Positions 21,822 to 33,024 of a DNA stretch of 64,000 nucleotides are shown piece by piece; within the stretch, counting starts at the first letter, position 1, and the number at the start of each line of letters is the position of its first letter. The position numbers and the translations under genes were made by a program. This DNA comes from Diplosphaera chodatii. Lineage: Eukaryota; Chlorophyta; Trebouxiophyceae; Prasiolales; Stichococcaceae. The DNA is taken from contig JAALGY010000032.1 in assembly GCA_032358165.1 (NCBI GenBank), forward strand, positions 1,674,001 through 1,738,000, read 5' to 3'. Below the pieces are notes generated by a model that saw nothing but the letters and a program-made list of their open reading frames with translations, ran no database searches and was not told the DNA's origin.

Positions 21822-23423
21822 ATGTCAGGGAAACGCCCAACGGACCACTTGGAGCCATCCGCTAAGAAGCGCACTCAGGATCGACAGGGTCGGAAAGGCG
21901 ATGAGGACGAAGAGGACTCAGAGGTGGGCGGCCGGGCACCGTACTGTGTCATTTGCCGGCGGTGGCACAATTTTGACGCGTTTCCTCTGTCAGCATCACC
22001 ATCCAGTCGGTTTTCATTTCGATCCAAAGCACCTCGCGCGGCGTAGCCCGCTAGCCTGCATAACAGATCTTCAAGTCACATGCAGGAGGAGCAGCCTGGG
22101 GAGTTCTCAAAGGCGTCAGATGAGGTGCTGAAAAATCGGCGCATCATCAAGGCGCGACGAGCGGCAGGTGGCCTTGCCTCTACACAGCCGGCAGCAGCAG
22201 CAGCCAACGGCGCTGCGCAGACAGGGGCGCCCGCCTCCACTCCGAAGAGCTCAAACCCCTTTGCCGGCGTCTCGCTGCTGGCGAACCCATCGCAGGCGCC
22301 AGCCACATCAGGGGCACCCACTGCCATGGAGCCGCCCGCCGCGTCGGCTGCGCCAGCAGCGTCAGCAAAGGCGGAGCTGGGCAGCGAGGATGCCGTGGTC
22401 GGGGCGGGCGGCGACGCCAATGACGAAGCCGCCAGCAGCCCGCTCGGCACGGCAGCGACCCCGGCGGCTGGCGCTGCTGCTGAGCAGCCAGACAGCGGCG
22501 GTATGGCCGCAGCCCAGCCAGCAGAGGCAGATGCGGGGGCGAAGCCGCAGGAGCACGCGCCGCCGGCCGACCCGCCAGCCTCGGCGGCGTCAGCCGAGGG
22601 GTCCAGCGGCATGCCGCCCGTCAGCAGCGCGGCGCCGGGCGCTGCCGGCGGCTTCTCCTTTGGCGGCAACCTGGCCAAGTCGGTCGGTGGCTTTGGTGGC
22701 GGTAGTGGCAGTGGCTTTGGTGCCTTAGCAGGGGCAGCCAGCAGTTCCGGTGGCTTTGCAGCTTTCGGCTCGCGGCCTGGCGCAGGCGATACAGACTCTA
22801 GTGCTGGCGGATTGTTTGGCGGCAAGCCAACTTTCGCTTTTGGCGCTTCAGCGGATGCGGAAGCTTCCACACCGGCACAGAGCGTGTTTGGTGGCAAAGC
22901 CGCAGATGCCAAGCAGGACAGCCTGGCGGCGGGCAAGCCCGCGGTGCTGGCCGCGGCGGAGAAGGTGGAGACGGGGGAGGAGGGCGAGCGCACCGTGTTT
23001 GCCGGCGATGGCACGCTGTTCAGCTTCGACACCGCCGGCTGGCGGGAGCGCGGCCGCGGCGAGCTGCGCGTCAAGGTCGACCGCCTGGGTCAGGCACGGC
23101 TGGTGATGCGACAGCGTGGGAACCTGCGCCTGCTGCTGAATGCCAACTTGTGGGACGACATGGCCGTCAATGTCATGGACGGCGGTGTGGGCGTCACCTT
23201 CGCAGTCCAGAATGCTGTTGCGATGCCGGCTGCCGGTGGCAAGGACGGCGGCGCAAAGGACGGCGCCAGCGCAGGCACCCCGCCAGCTAAGGAGGAGGCA
23301 TCAGACGCCAAACTTGAGCTGACGACGTTTGCCTTCCGTGTCAAGGCACAGCAGATACTGGAGGAGTTCAAGAGTGCAGTGGAACTGTACAAGAAGGCAG
23401 ATGCGGCCGCAGCAAACGTTTAG
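21822..23423 (+). CDS. NUP50-like nucleoporin with FG motifs and Ran-binding domain
   Basis: Two exons, 21822-21923 and 22086-23423, join in phase 0 and give 479 residues. The N-terminus MSGKRPTDHLEPSAKKRT, an acidic run (GDEDEEDSE), then GEFSKASDEVLKNRRIIKAR match the importin-alpha-binding start of NUP50/Npap60, whose signature is (F)xxASEEVLKNRxIKxAKR. The middle is Ala/Pro-rich with FG-type motifs (SNPFAG, GFSFGG, SGFGAL, AAFGS, GLFGG, SVFGG). From about residue 335 a Ran-binding (RanBP1-like) domain runs TVFAGDGTLFSFDTAGWRER through RLGQARLVMRQRGNLRLLLN. It acts at the nuclear pore basket in importin cargo release. No defect is seen. A 332-residue antisense frame over exon 2 is a shadow. 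Confidence 0.93.
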
Positions 23424-23668
23424 GTGTGCGTATTAGGGTTTCGTGTGCAGAGAAATGTTGGACGTGGGCAGCATGGGTGGTCAACAGATATCTGCTTCAA
23501 TCTCAGCCCCTTGTGCAGAAGGACTGCTGGGGCACCACAATGTATGGTGTTCAGATGACGTTGCAAGTCTACAAGCCGACCCACGAACCGTGCAAACCAA
23601 CGCTGTCAGGATTTGATAATCTCGCGAAGTTTGGGTTTTCTTCTCGGGATGCTCAGCACATAGTATGC

Positions 23669-24370
23669 TCAGGCCTTGGCGGCAGCATAGCGCTCAGCCA
23701 CCTTGTCCCAGTTGATGAGCTCGTTGACGAAGGTGGAGATGTATTCTGGGCGCTTGTTCTGCACGTCGAGGTAGTAGGCATGCTCCCAGACATCCATGAC
23801 CAGGATGGGCTTAGCTCCGCTGGTGATGGGGTTCTCGGCGTTGGGCGTCTTCTTGATGGCCAGCTTGCCGCTGTCCACGACCAGCCATGCCCAGCCGGAG
23901 CCGAACTGTGTGGCACCCGCGTCTGAGAACTCCTTGTTGAAGGCATCCACGCTGCCAAAGGTGGACTCGATGTCTGCCTTCAGATCGCCCTTCAGCTCCA
24001 CGGGCTTTGGGCTCATGGACTCCCAGTAGAACTCGTGGTTCCACGCCTGCGCTGCGTTGTTGAACGCGGGTGATGGGCTGCCGTTGTTCCATGTCTGGTG
24101 CACCACCTCCTCAAGCGACTTGTTCTCCATGTCTGTGCCCTCGACCTGGCCGTTGAGTTTGTCCACATATGTGCGGTGGTGCTTGCCCCAGTGGATATCC
24201 AGTGTTGCCTTTGAGATCTTGGGCTCGAGCGCATCCGCCGCGTATGGCAGGTCTGGCAGGGTAAATGCTGCGCGCGTCACAGTGCTGGCCTGCGTGCGGC
24301 GTGTTGTCGGGCACCGAGCGACCAGGGAGCGGCCGCTCAGGATCTGCGAGCTGGACAGGAGAGCGGCCAT
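23669..24370 (-). CDS. Iron superoxide dismutase, plastid (FeSOD)
   Basis: One uninterrupted frame of 233 residues, unusual among its intron-rich neighbours. About 35 N-terminal residues are Ser/Thr/Arg-rich (LSSSQILSGRSLVARCPTTR), like a plastid transit peptide. The mature enzyme begins FTLPDLPYAADALEP. Metal ligands are in IHWGKHHRTYVDKL, AWNHEFYWESM and DVWEHAYYLD, that is the His, His, Asp/His set. AAQAWNHEFYW favours iron over manganese. It converts superoxide to hydrogen peroxide and oxygen in the chloroplast stroma. Length and order agree with algal FSD1. Convergent with the NUP50-like gene. Confidence 0.96.
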   Translation of the reverse strand: MAALLSSSQILSGRSLVARCPTTRRTQASTVTRAAFTLPDLPYAADALEPKISKATLDIHWGKHHRTYVDKLNGQVEGTDMENKSLEEVVHQTWNNGSPSPAFNNAAQAWNHEFYWESMSPKPVELKGDLKADIESTFGSVDAFNKEFSDAGATQFGSGWAWLVVDSGKLAIKKTPNAENPITSGAKPILVMDVWEHAYYLDVQNKRPEYISTFVNELINWDKVAERYAAAKA

Positions 24371-24665
24371 GATGCCTTTATATCAGCACACAAGAGATCC
24401 GTGACCTGTGCAGGGCGTGCAAGGAACTTGTGTCGCAAGGAATCACGCAGCTTCTAGCGCTGTGCCCTGGACGCCTGGAGAATCTTGCACCATCTTCTAC
24501 AGGAGGTTTGTGAGTCTCAATACTGGGTGAGCTCACCCTGTTCCTCAGCAAATGCAATGCCTGATGGGGCGCCGACGAAAACTTCCAGGGTTAGCAGCGT
24601 TGCCGCATTATTGCACAGGGTTGTTGATATGAATGGTGGCCGGAACATCGCTCTGCCTGTACACA
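24371..24665. promoter_or_regulatory. FeSOD upstream region
   Basis: This holds the FeSOD promoter and the 3' UTR of the alpha/beta hydrolase, both on the minus strand. No element stands out. Confidence 0.35.
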
Positions 24666-26039
24666 TCAGCCGCCCAGTAGATATTCTGCCGCCACTGACA
24701 GAAAAGCATCTCTGTGTTGTGAGAACCCGTGGTCTGCACCCTCTACTATCCTCAGTGTGTGGTTCCTGATATGCCGGTCGAACTCCTCAGCGTCGGACAC
24801 AGGTATGGTGTCATCTGCGGAGCCGTGGATGGTCAGGACTTGTGTGTTCCTGATCTTTTTCGCCTCCAGTACCATGTCTGTCGTCAAGCGTTCCTGCATG
24901 TCCTGCACATGCGACGGCAGCGAATCTTGCAGTTGAAGTCAAGCCACAACGAACGCGCGGTGCTGCCACACAAGCTATCAGCAGTGTTGCGCCTGATAAA
25001 GGCATGGCCGCCGGGTGCATTTCTTGTCGAATACTGCGAGCTCCTTGCGAGCATACCTGTGTTGTCAGCGTGAACGGTCGTCCCGTCCTTGGGTGGGGAA
25101 GCTGTAGAGTGCCCTCCCGCTGGAGCCGTGCACGCGTCTCTTCGTCAAAGCGCTGCTCAATGCCCCGCTTCAGGTCGCAGCGGCCGCACACATTCACGAC
25201 GCGGATGCCTGAGCCGTCACCATCGTGGCGCGCGGCGTACAGGATGACATCGGTGCCGCCCTTGCTGTGGCCAAGGAGCCCAGTGACTCGCTTGCCGCGC
25301 GACTGCAGGTAGCTGATGGCCGCCTCGATCTGATCCGCCTGTGCAGTGTCCAGTCGCGTGTGGGCGCAGTTGTACCGTGAAGTGATGACGGAGGCGGCCG
25401 AAATGTGCAAAGCATCAAGTCATGCTGGTGAGACAATACAGGGACACAGCATGTGCCCACCTCTTCGGAGTAGTTGGCAAACTTGAAGGCGCCGCCAGAT
25501 TCACCGTTGCCTGCAAAGTCAAACCTGCAGCATGTTGCACATGGTTGTATCAGCCAGATTTGGGAGACTGTGAATAGTTGCTAGGCAGTGGACATACACG
25601 TCAGCAAGGAAAGTGTCAGTTGCCTGAGGGATGCCATGCCGCCTGCTGCCAACCGCTCCGAAAGCGCGGCGAGGTGCATGCCCTCCTTGCTGCTGGTGTA
25701 GCCGTGGCACAGCACTGCAGCATTTGTTGCGCCAGGAAGCGTCAGGATGCCTCTCAGATCGTTGCCACTGGCATCCTTGAAGGTGACCTGCTCGCTGTCT
25801 GGCCGTGCTCCACCCGGCATCGCGTCAACATGCGCACGCTCTGCTGCTGTCATTGTGCGCTCAGCCCGCCGTGGCTTGATCAGCAATGTGTGTGGTCTCG
25901 CCACAGGAAGTCTCGAGCCTGAAAGTGCATAACATGCAGAGCGGGGTGCAGATTGATGCCGATTTGCACAGCCGCACAGATGATGTTCTGGTGTGACTTG
26001 CACAGAGGTGCAGGACGCCCTGAGCATCAGCTCATCCAA
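24666..26039 (-). CDS. Alpha/beta hydrolase (serine aminopeptidase / BEM46-like fold)
   Basis: Exons 26039-25624, 25524-25461, 25338-25057 and 24902-24666 join in phase and give 332 residues. The oxyanion strand is AAVLCHGYTSSKEG. FDFAGNGESGG follows. The nucleophile elbow is LLGHSKGGTDVILYA, the acid is in IHGSADDTIPVSDAEEF, and the His in EGADHGFSQH, so the Ser-Asp-His triad is complete. About 60 residues before the core look like a possible organelle presequence; starts at 25853 or 25829 are alternatives. The substrate is unknown; related plant enzymes are generic esterases or lipases. Intron 1 uses a GC donor (ctcag|gcaact) rather than GT, and only that junction restores SLRFDFAGNG. Confidence 0.88.
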
Positions 26040-26837
26040 AGCATTTGCAGGAACAGATTCAGCTTCGTCGCTGATATGGAAGTGAAAGTGAACGACAGCG
26101 ACACCTGAAGAGCCCCTTCTGTGTACGCTTGGCTTGGCCTGGCTGAGTACACACGGTTACGTCATGCACATCAGTCGCACATGGTCGCCATCCAAAAGCG
26201 CAGAAAACCGCTACCGATCTTACATCTCAACTACCTGACATGGCTTACATCTACATCTCGAGGCAGCAAAGCGGCTGGCGCAGCGCCGGAAGCAGGCATG
26301 CCCAGAGAAAGCAAAGAAAGACTTCACGAAGCTGAGGCAGGATAGACAGAGGAATGCCACTTGAAGGTTGACAAAAAAGCTCGGAAGTTCGCAGGGTCTC
26401 AGGAAACTAGAGCAGATGAAACAGGCCAATGCATCTTCTGTCTACCTATGCAGTGGAATAACGAAGCAGCGATCACAACCACAGTGTTGTAGAGCACCAA
26501 GGTGAGGTACGATAGTAGTGCATGCACAGCAAACCCGGACTGAGCAACCACTGGCAGTCCACAGCGTCATCCCGGTGATCATTAGCGTGGGGCAAGTCCA
26601 TGGCAGCTCTGGATGCTCAGTGGTCAGTTGGTCTATGCCGGGAGCCAACACCCGTGCGCCGCTCTTGGCTGGAGCAGGGCATATGCTGGCCTACTTCTGC
26701 GCTGAGCGCATGGCAGAAGGCCAAACGTTGTGCTGACACGCCACCACCGCCCCGATCGTTGCACAGCACGTGCGGACTGCACCGCAAGGCGATGCAGGAC
26801 CAGACCCGGCCTCCGATGCAGCGGGCGTCCCAGAGGG
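26040..26837. other. Unassigned 800-base stretch
   Basis: It lies between the hydrolase start and the SBP-regulator stop, both minus strand. On the plus strand, 26261-26350 and 26372-26450 read as charged, helix-like peptides (AAKRLAQRRKQACPEKAKKD; LRKLEQMKQANASSVYLC), but they lie in frames interrupted by stops and lack a clear start. They may be remnants or chance. Otherwise I see nothing. Confidence 0.35.
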
Positions 26838-29800
26838 TCACAGCGCCAGCACGTCCACGCAGTGGCGCAGCAGCAGCGTGGCGCCGCCGACGAGCAGGAT
26901 GACGGTGGCGGTGACGACCGAGCCGGAGCGGTCGAAGACGGTCGGCGCGAACGCCAGGCCAAACGTGTCGCAGTCCATGTAGTAGTCCTCGTACAGCCGC
27001 GGCGGCATCTGCTCCCCGTCGCGCCCCTGCTTGCCGCGCTGCCCTTGCTCGCCTTGGCCTGCAGCACACACGACACTTGTCGGAACATTGCACGCTGGTG
27101 ATACCTGGACAGCCGCCTGCTGTGACTGTCTGGCTGTGAGCGACGGCGCTGCACAGCACCTGGCACCCGGCAAGGTTGCAGCTGAAGCAAGCTAGGCAGT
27201 GGGGTTAATGCACAAGCAGACCATCCATAGGTGTTCACAGGCATCGCAGCCCAACTGCAGGCCGCTGGTCGTGCCCACCCTGCTTGAGCGGCTTGAGCAG
27301 CATCTCCTCGACGAAGGACTCGGTGGCGGGGCCCGAGCTGGAGGCGGGGCTCGGCCCGGCCGCCTCCCCCTCCTCACCCTCCGAAACATTGGCACTGGAG
27401 CCCAGCTCGCTGGCCAGCAGCTCCGACTCATCCTCGTGCACCTGCAGATGCATTCAAAATATGTCAGCAGGGTGACTGCTGAAGGGATGCAAATGTGCAA
27501 CGGATGAGTTGAGTGTCACCCCTGCAGATCTGGCATTTGTCATTGCTTGCCACAAGCATGCACAGCAGCACCCTCCAGGCATCGAGCAACAACGGTGGCA
27601 CACCTCTTGCACGCCATGCTGCACGCGCTCATTGACCTGGGCAATAGCAAAGTCTGCCGGTGTCGAGCCGTCCTCTGCTCCACATGCGAACCATGCATGC
27701 TTGCTGGCCGGCGAGTTGCCTGCAGGCGCCGGCACAGAGGGTGAAGTGCCAACGGGTCGGCAGACATGTCATACAGCTCGTCATGAGCAAACATAGCACT
27801 CACACAGGTGGGATGTGGAACACAACCATGGAAGTGGTGACTCACTGGTCAGTAGCTCTGCCACCGCGCCATTGTCGGGCAGCAACGCAGCGAGATGCAG
27901 CGGCGTGATGCCGCGGGGCCCCGCAACAGTGATGCTCCACTCGTAGCCACCCAGCGAGGCCCACTCCAGCAGCAGCCGCACCTGAGAGTGGTACCCAGCC
28001 GATGTTTTCAATGGATCACATCAGAGCTGGCATTTGAACATTGCCCATGTTATGCACTGTAGTCCCCTAGAACAGCCAAGTCAGTCACACGACATGACCG
28101 CGTGCACTCCTCTGGTTTCTGGCACAACACCGTCAGTGTGAAGGGGAACAGCAGCGCCAGCAGAGTGGCCGCGCACCAGCTCAAAGCTGCACGAGCGCAC
28201 GGCGAGGTGCAGCGGGGTGAGGCCCGCGGCGCAGTGCCCCTGCAGCGCATCCATGACGTCGCCCACCGTCTCCGCCGCCGCGCACGCCACCGGCAGCATC
28301 AGCGCCGCCACTGCTGGCCAGCCCTGCAGGCGACCGTGGGCTGCTCGCAAACCGATATGCAGGTCGAGCCACGACAACACGTCATCTGCCACTAAACCTT
28401 GCCAGGCAGCTCTGCTATAAACCTGCTGCGTCAGCAGGGCCTTGTGGAGCTCACCTGTTCGCAGGCCAGGATGAGCAGCTTCTGGGCGCACGCCGAGATG
28501 GCCGCCACGTCCTGCGGCGAGTACACGCGGGTGGGGCGGGGCAGGGGCAGCGCCCCCGCCACCGCCGCCTGCAGCAGCGCGTCGTACTGCAGCACCCGGT
28601 CCATGTCCAGGATGACGGCCTCCAGCTGCTCGCCTGCAGGCGGTGCGCAGCACAACATGAGCGCCAGGAGCGGCCAGCAAGCATTGGGAAGTGGAAGCGT
28701 CCCCGAGAGCTCAGTGCCCATCCTGGCAGTGGCCCTGCGTCGACGGCGCTGCAGCACCGCAGCAGGTGCATGGCGTTCAGGCTGTGCATGGTGTGCGGGA
28801 GGCGCGCACCTGGCACGCCAGCATGCTCCAGCTGCCGCAGCTCGTCGGCAGCCTGCGCGCTGGGCAGCACCAGCGCCGAGACGGCACCCGATAGACAGCC
28901 GCCCCGTGTGACCTGCGCCGAGCAATGAGCCGGGAGGTCAGCAGATGGCTCTTGATGCGTGGACTCTGCGGCAATAAGCTGAACCCTGCGTCAAAGGAAC
29001 AGGATCAGGTTCTGACCGACGCCTTGCGCAAGCTCTGACGCAGATGTGACTGCTTCTGTGCACCTCCATGCGCAGGGCACCCTGTGGCACGTCTGCCGGC
29101 AGCTGGATCACCACCGACTCGGATGCCTCTGCGCCCAGCGCTCCTGGCAACCGCGCCACTGTGCGCAGCGGCAGGAACGACCCTGCACATGGCCAACAGC
29201 TCGACTGCAGCCTTGTGCGCGGTTGAGACTCTGCGCTGCGCAGCTTGCAGAACTGGGTGTGCAGTGTGCCATCAAACTGAGCACAGCGTCCTACACGCCT
29301 GCGGGCCCCTTCTACATGCGGCTGGGCCCTCGCTCTGCAGGCAGCAATCCTTCCCACGCACGGCTGCATTGCGGCTGCAGTGCGGAGCGCACCGTTGCAG
29401 CGTGTCAGCACGGCGGCGTCCCGGCCTGCGAGGTGGGCGCCGGTCAGCGCCAGCAGGGGCCCGTCGCCGGCCGCCTCGGGCGCCAGGAAGCGCGGCGACG
29501 CCGCCACCACGCTCGGGTACACGCCCTCGCTGCCCGAGGTGCTCAGCATGTGCAGCAGGCGGCCGCCGCGCACCAGCGCCACCTCGTCGAACAGCTGCAG
29601 CTGCGGCACAGCCGGGGAGCGGGGCGTCAGGCGGCAGCTGTGTCGTGACACAAGGTTCGACCAGGCCAGCGAGGCCACACGGGCGTGGGTGCACCATGTG
29701 TTGCCGTCCGATCAAACCCGCAGGCAAAGACGCCTGGCAAGGCACAGAGTCGCGTCAGCATCATCCTGTGGAAGTGCGCGCACGGTGAAGCTGCGCTGCG

Positions 29801-32800
29801 ACCAGAACAAGCTGTCTGGACCCGCCAGCAGCGCCTGTGCAACAGAGCGCGCGCCCTTCCTCTGCAGCTCCATTGCCTTGTCGTGCGTCAGCAGGGCGTC
29901 CACTGTCAGGTGCGTGCACCTACGGGAACAGGTTGCGGCTCGTCAGCAGGTGCCTGCTGCTAGGTGCAGCTGTTGTGCTGCACACCGCGTGTGTTGAAGA
30001 CGGCGACAGCAGATGCTGCCATTGGATGCGATAGCAGCGGGCAGCTGCACGTGGGGCGCACCCCGGGCGGATGGAGCCGGTCATGCTGTTCATGCCGCAG
30101 GACAGCAGCGAGGCCAGAGTCTGGTGCGTCTCCAGCGGCAGCTGCTCGGGCGTGCAGTTGTACACCTTGGCTGCGAGTCGCACCTGCAAAAGCCACAGCA
30201 AACTCCTGACCTGCATCCTCCCCAGCAGCCGTGGATGCTGGGATACAGTGAAGTGACAGTCTCCATGCAATGCAAGCTCCAGCACGCACCAGCTGGTCGT
30301 TGGAAGGGTACACGTTGCCCATGATGGTTTGGCTGGAGAAGTCCTCTGGCCCAGGCCCGCGGGGCCCGCCGCTGCCGCTGCTAAGCAGCGCCCGCGCCTC
30401 GTGCAGCACCGAGATCGCGTCCATCGGCGCCGGCGCGCTCCCATTGCTGCCGCCGCCCTGCTGAGGGAGGCAGCACAGCATCAAAGCGCTGTGCACCTGG
30501 GCACAGACATGTCTGCCTGCTGGCAGCGCTGGTATTGCAAGGTGCGGTTTGACCGAAACTGCCGATGAGCTGGGGGCCATGAATGGCCAGCAGCACGCAC
30601 CAGCACGGACTGGTCGGACAACGAGCGCACGCCGTTGGGCGGCGGCAGGCGGCCGCTGCCCTGCGCCTCTGATTTGAAGTCCATCGGCAAGGGCGCGCTG
30701 CCCATGCTGTGCAGCCCGCCGTTCATGCGCACAGGTGACGCGCCGCTGCTGCCCCCGCCTCCCCCCATCACCATGCCGCTGCTGAAGCCTGTATGGTGGT
30801 GTGCAGGCATGTCAATGATCGATGCTGTCGAAGCGCAGCACCCCGCCCTGCCTTACGAGTGATGGCAGAGCACATTTTGCACCAAGTCCTGCATAAAACA
30901 GCAGACAGTACACCAACATGAAAAGGGTCTAGAGCATCGTGTCAGGGGCAACGCACCCATGTTGGGATGGCCACCAATGCCCATGCCCAGCGGCAGGCTC
31001 ATCGTGTTGCCGCCAGCTTGGAATGCCTGCTTGCGCATGCTCCACAGGTCGCTGCCATTGGGAAGGCTGCCGTTGGGAAGGCTGCCAGTCAGCGGCATGC
31101 CGCCAAAGCCGGGAGGGCCGTTGTCAAAGCCATTGGCCAGGGGCATACCGAAGCCGCCGCCCATGGGGCCGTATTGCATTGCAAGGTTGTGGCCGTTCTG
31201 ACGCTGGCCGTCATCCAGAAACTCCTGCACATTTACATTGTCAAGGTGAGCGCTCTGCTGACACTACCTGAGCGTCCCGGCTCCACATGACTCACAGGCC
31301 ATTAATCAAGGTCCATTGCCTGACGCACTGTTCCTGGGGAAGTTGCCAGCGTGCACCACATCTCAGGGACACAGGTGCAGCGGCAGCAGGGCCGAGGTCG
31401 GCGGTCTCAGGGCTGCACGCGCCTGGATGGCCTCCAGGCTGACGGCGGAGCCCTGGTGCCGCGCCTGGCTGTCGGTCAGCAGCTCCGACAGCGCGTTCTC
31501 CAGGTTGGGCGGCTTCTGGCCGCCGCTGCGGGCCCTGGCGGCGGAGCCGGCCGGGCCCCACTCCTCCTCCCCGCCGCTGCCCATCGGCGCCGACAGCGGC
31601 ACCAGGCCGTTGTGCAGGTGCAGGCCGCCCGCCTCCAGCTCCCCGCCCAGCAGCCCGCCGTCCAGCTGCGGCTGCTGCTGCTGCTGCTGCTGCGTCGCGG
31701 CCACCGCGGCGGCGTTGTCCTGCAGCAGCGCGGCGATCTGGCGCGCCGAGTGCCGCGCGGCTGTGCGGCCGCCTGCGCTGCCGCCGCCGCCGTCCCGGCT
31801 GGTGGGCGAGGACGACTGCCGCCGCGAGCCGCTGGGCTTGCGGCTGGTCGTCGCCACCTTCAGCGCCGAGTCGGAGTCGGCCTTCTTGCGGCGGCGCGCG
31901 TTGTGGCGCTGCACACGACAGCCCAGCACGCTCATTCCATGATGAGCTGGGCAGCTCCAAATGGCAGGCACTGCCCTCTAGCATGAGCAGCAGCTCGTGA
32001 ACTACAAGTATGAAAGTCTTGCGGCACAGCTGAAGCAGGACACGGCCTGATGCCTGGCCTGCACTCTACAGAGGCACGGTGCAGCGGCGGCGGACCTGCA
32101 GGCGGGCGCGGCAGGAGCGCTTGTCGCCGTCAAACTCCGACAGGTCGTGGAACCGGCCACACTGCTGGCAGAAGCGCTTGCGCACGCCCTCCACCACGAT
32201 GGACGAAATCTTGAGGTGGTGCTCGCATATCTTGTACCGCTGGTGGTACTCCTTGAGGTTCTTGAGCGAGCCGGAGCAGCCGTCCACCTGCAGCCAGCGC
32301 CACCGTCAGCGTTGACATGAAGTGCGAGTGTATATATATTGTATAAATCATGTCACATGGAGGATATGCACTGCGGAAGGTTGTCTCGTGCACTGTGCCG
32401 CACGGATGCACAGGTGCCCTGCTGCAGGGGTTGACAGCACGCCACAGTGCTGTCGGTCAGCCCGGCCGCGGCGGGGCACCTGGCACACGGTGGAGGAGCG
32501 GGCGCGGTGGCTGCGGGGGTCCAGGGCGGTGTCCAGGCCGGTGAAGGGCGCCAGGCCGGAGCCGTTGTAGCGCATGGAGAAGCCCGCCGCCGCCGCCGCC
32601 GCGGCGCTGACTTGCGGCGGCGCGACCGGCGCCGGCAGGCCCTCGCACGCTGGCACCGCCATCAGCCGGAACGGGTTCCAGTTGAAGTCCTGCGGGATGT
32701 TGGTGACGGCACCCTCACGCACCATCTGATGCGGTGCTGCATGCCTGTGCTCGTGTGGCGTATGCCCCGTGGGTTGCTTGCCTGCCTGCAGCTCCCCCTG

Positions 32801-33024
32801 CTAAACAGGTTGCAAGACAGGCTTGATGCAATGCAGAAGTGGCAGTGGCGCGTTGGAGGCAATCACAACCTGCCGAGGCTCGCGGCCTGAGGCGAGGACA
32901 TCGACAGGAGGAGAACATGCAAAGGGTCCAGAGCTGACAATTGTCAACGCCGTGCCAGCGTGGGATCAATGGTGATGCTCGTGAGCACCTGCTGATGCCA
33001 AGGGACCTCGGCCTGCGGGTCCAT
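26838..33024 (-). CDS. SBP-box regulator with ankyrin repeats and C-terminal membrane segment (SPL1/CRR1-like)
   Basis: The first exons are exact: 33024-32989 (12 codons, [12 protein letters not shown]), 32689-32480, 32287-32096, then from 31908. The SBP zinc domain is split as STVCQ / [19 protein letters not shown] ... [16 protein letters not shown] ... CRARLQ / RHNARRRKK, ending in the basic nuclear signal. A Gln tract, low-complexity Gly/Met/Pro exons (30.3-31.2 kb), [20 protein letters not shown], a beta domain (29.0-29.7 kb), ankyrin repeats ([12 protein letters not shown] near 28200; [20 protein letters not shown] near 27900) and a final hydrophobic helix [18 protein letters not shown] follow. 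This is the domain order of long plant SPLs (SPL1/12/14) and resembles algal CRR1, the copper-response regulator. SBP domains bind GTAC. Several mid-gene splice sites are unresolved. Confidence 0.9.
31672..31692 (-). repeat. CAG trinucleotide run encoding poly-Gln in the SBP regulator
   Basis: Seven CTG units on the plus strand read as a run of seven Gln codons in the minus-strand gene ([16 protein letters not shown]), shortly after the SBP domain. It is a simple, potentially length-variable tract. Confidence 0.85.

Noticed and set aside
22076..23074. 332-codon minus-strand frame rich in Ala, Pro and Ser
   Set aside because: It lies exactly antisense to the NUP50-like exon 2, which has clear FG and Ran-binding motifs. 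Such frames are common opposite Ala-rich GC-rich exons.
26617..27244. Minus-strand frames of 180 and 203 codons at the 3' end of the SBP regulator
   Set aside because: They are wrong-phase readings. The frame ending at 26838 has the membrane helix and fits the SPL C-terminus.
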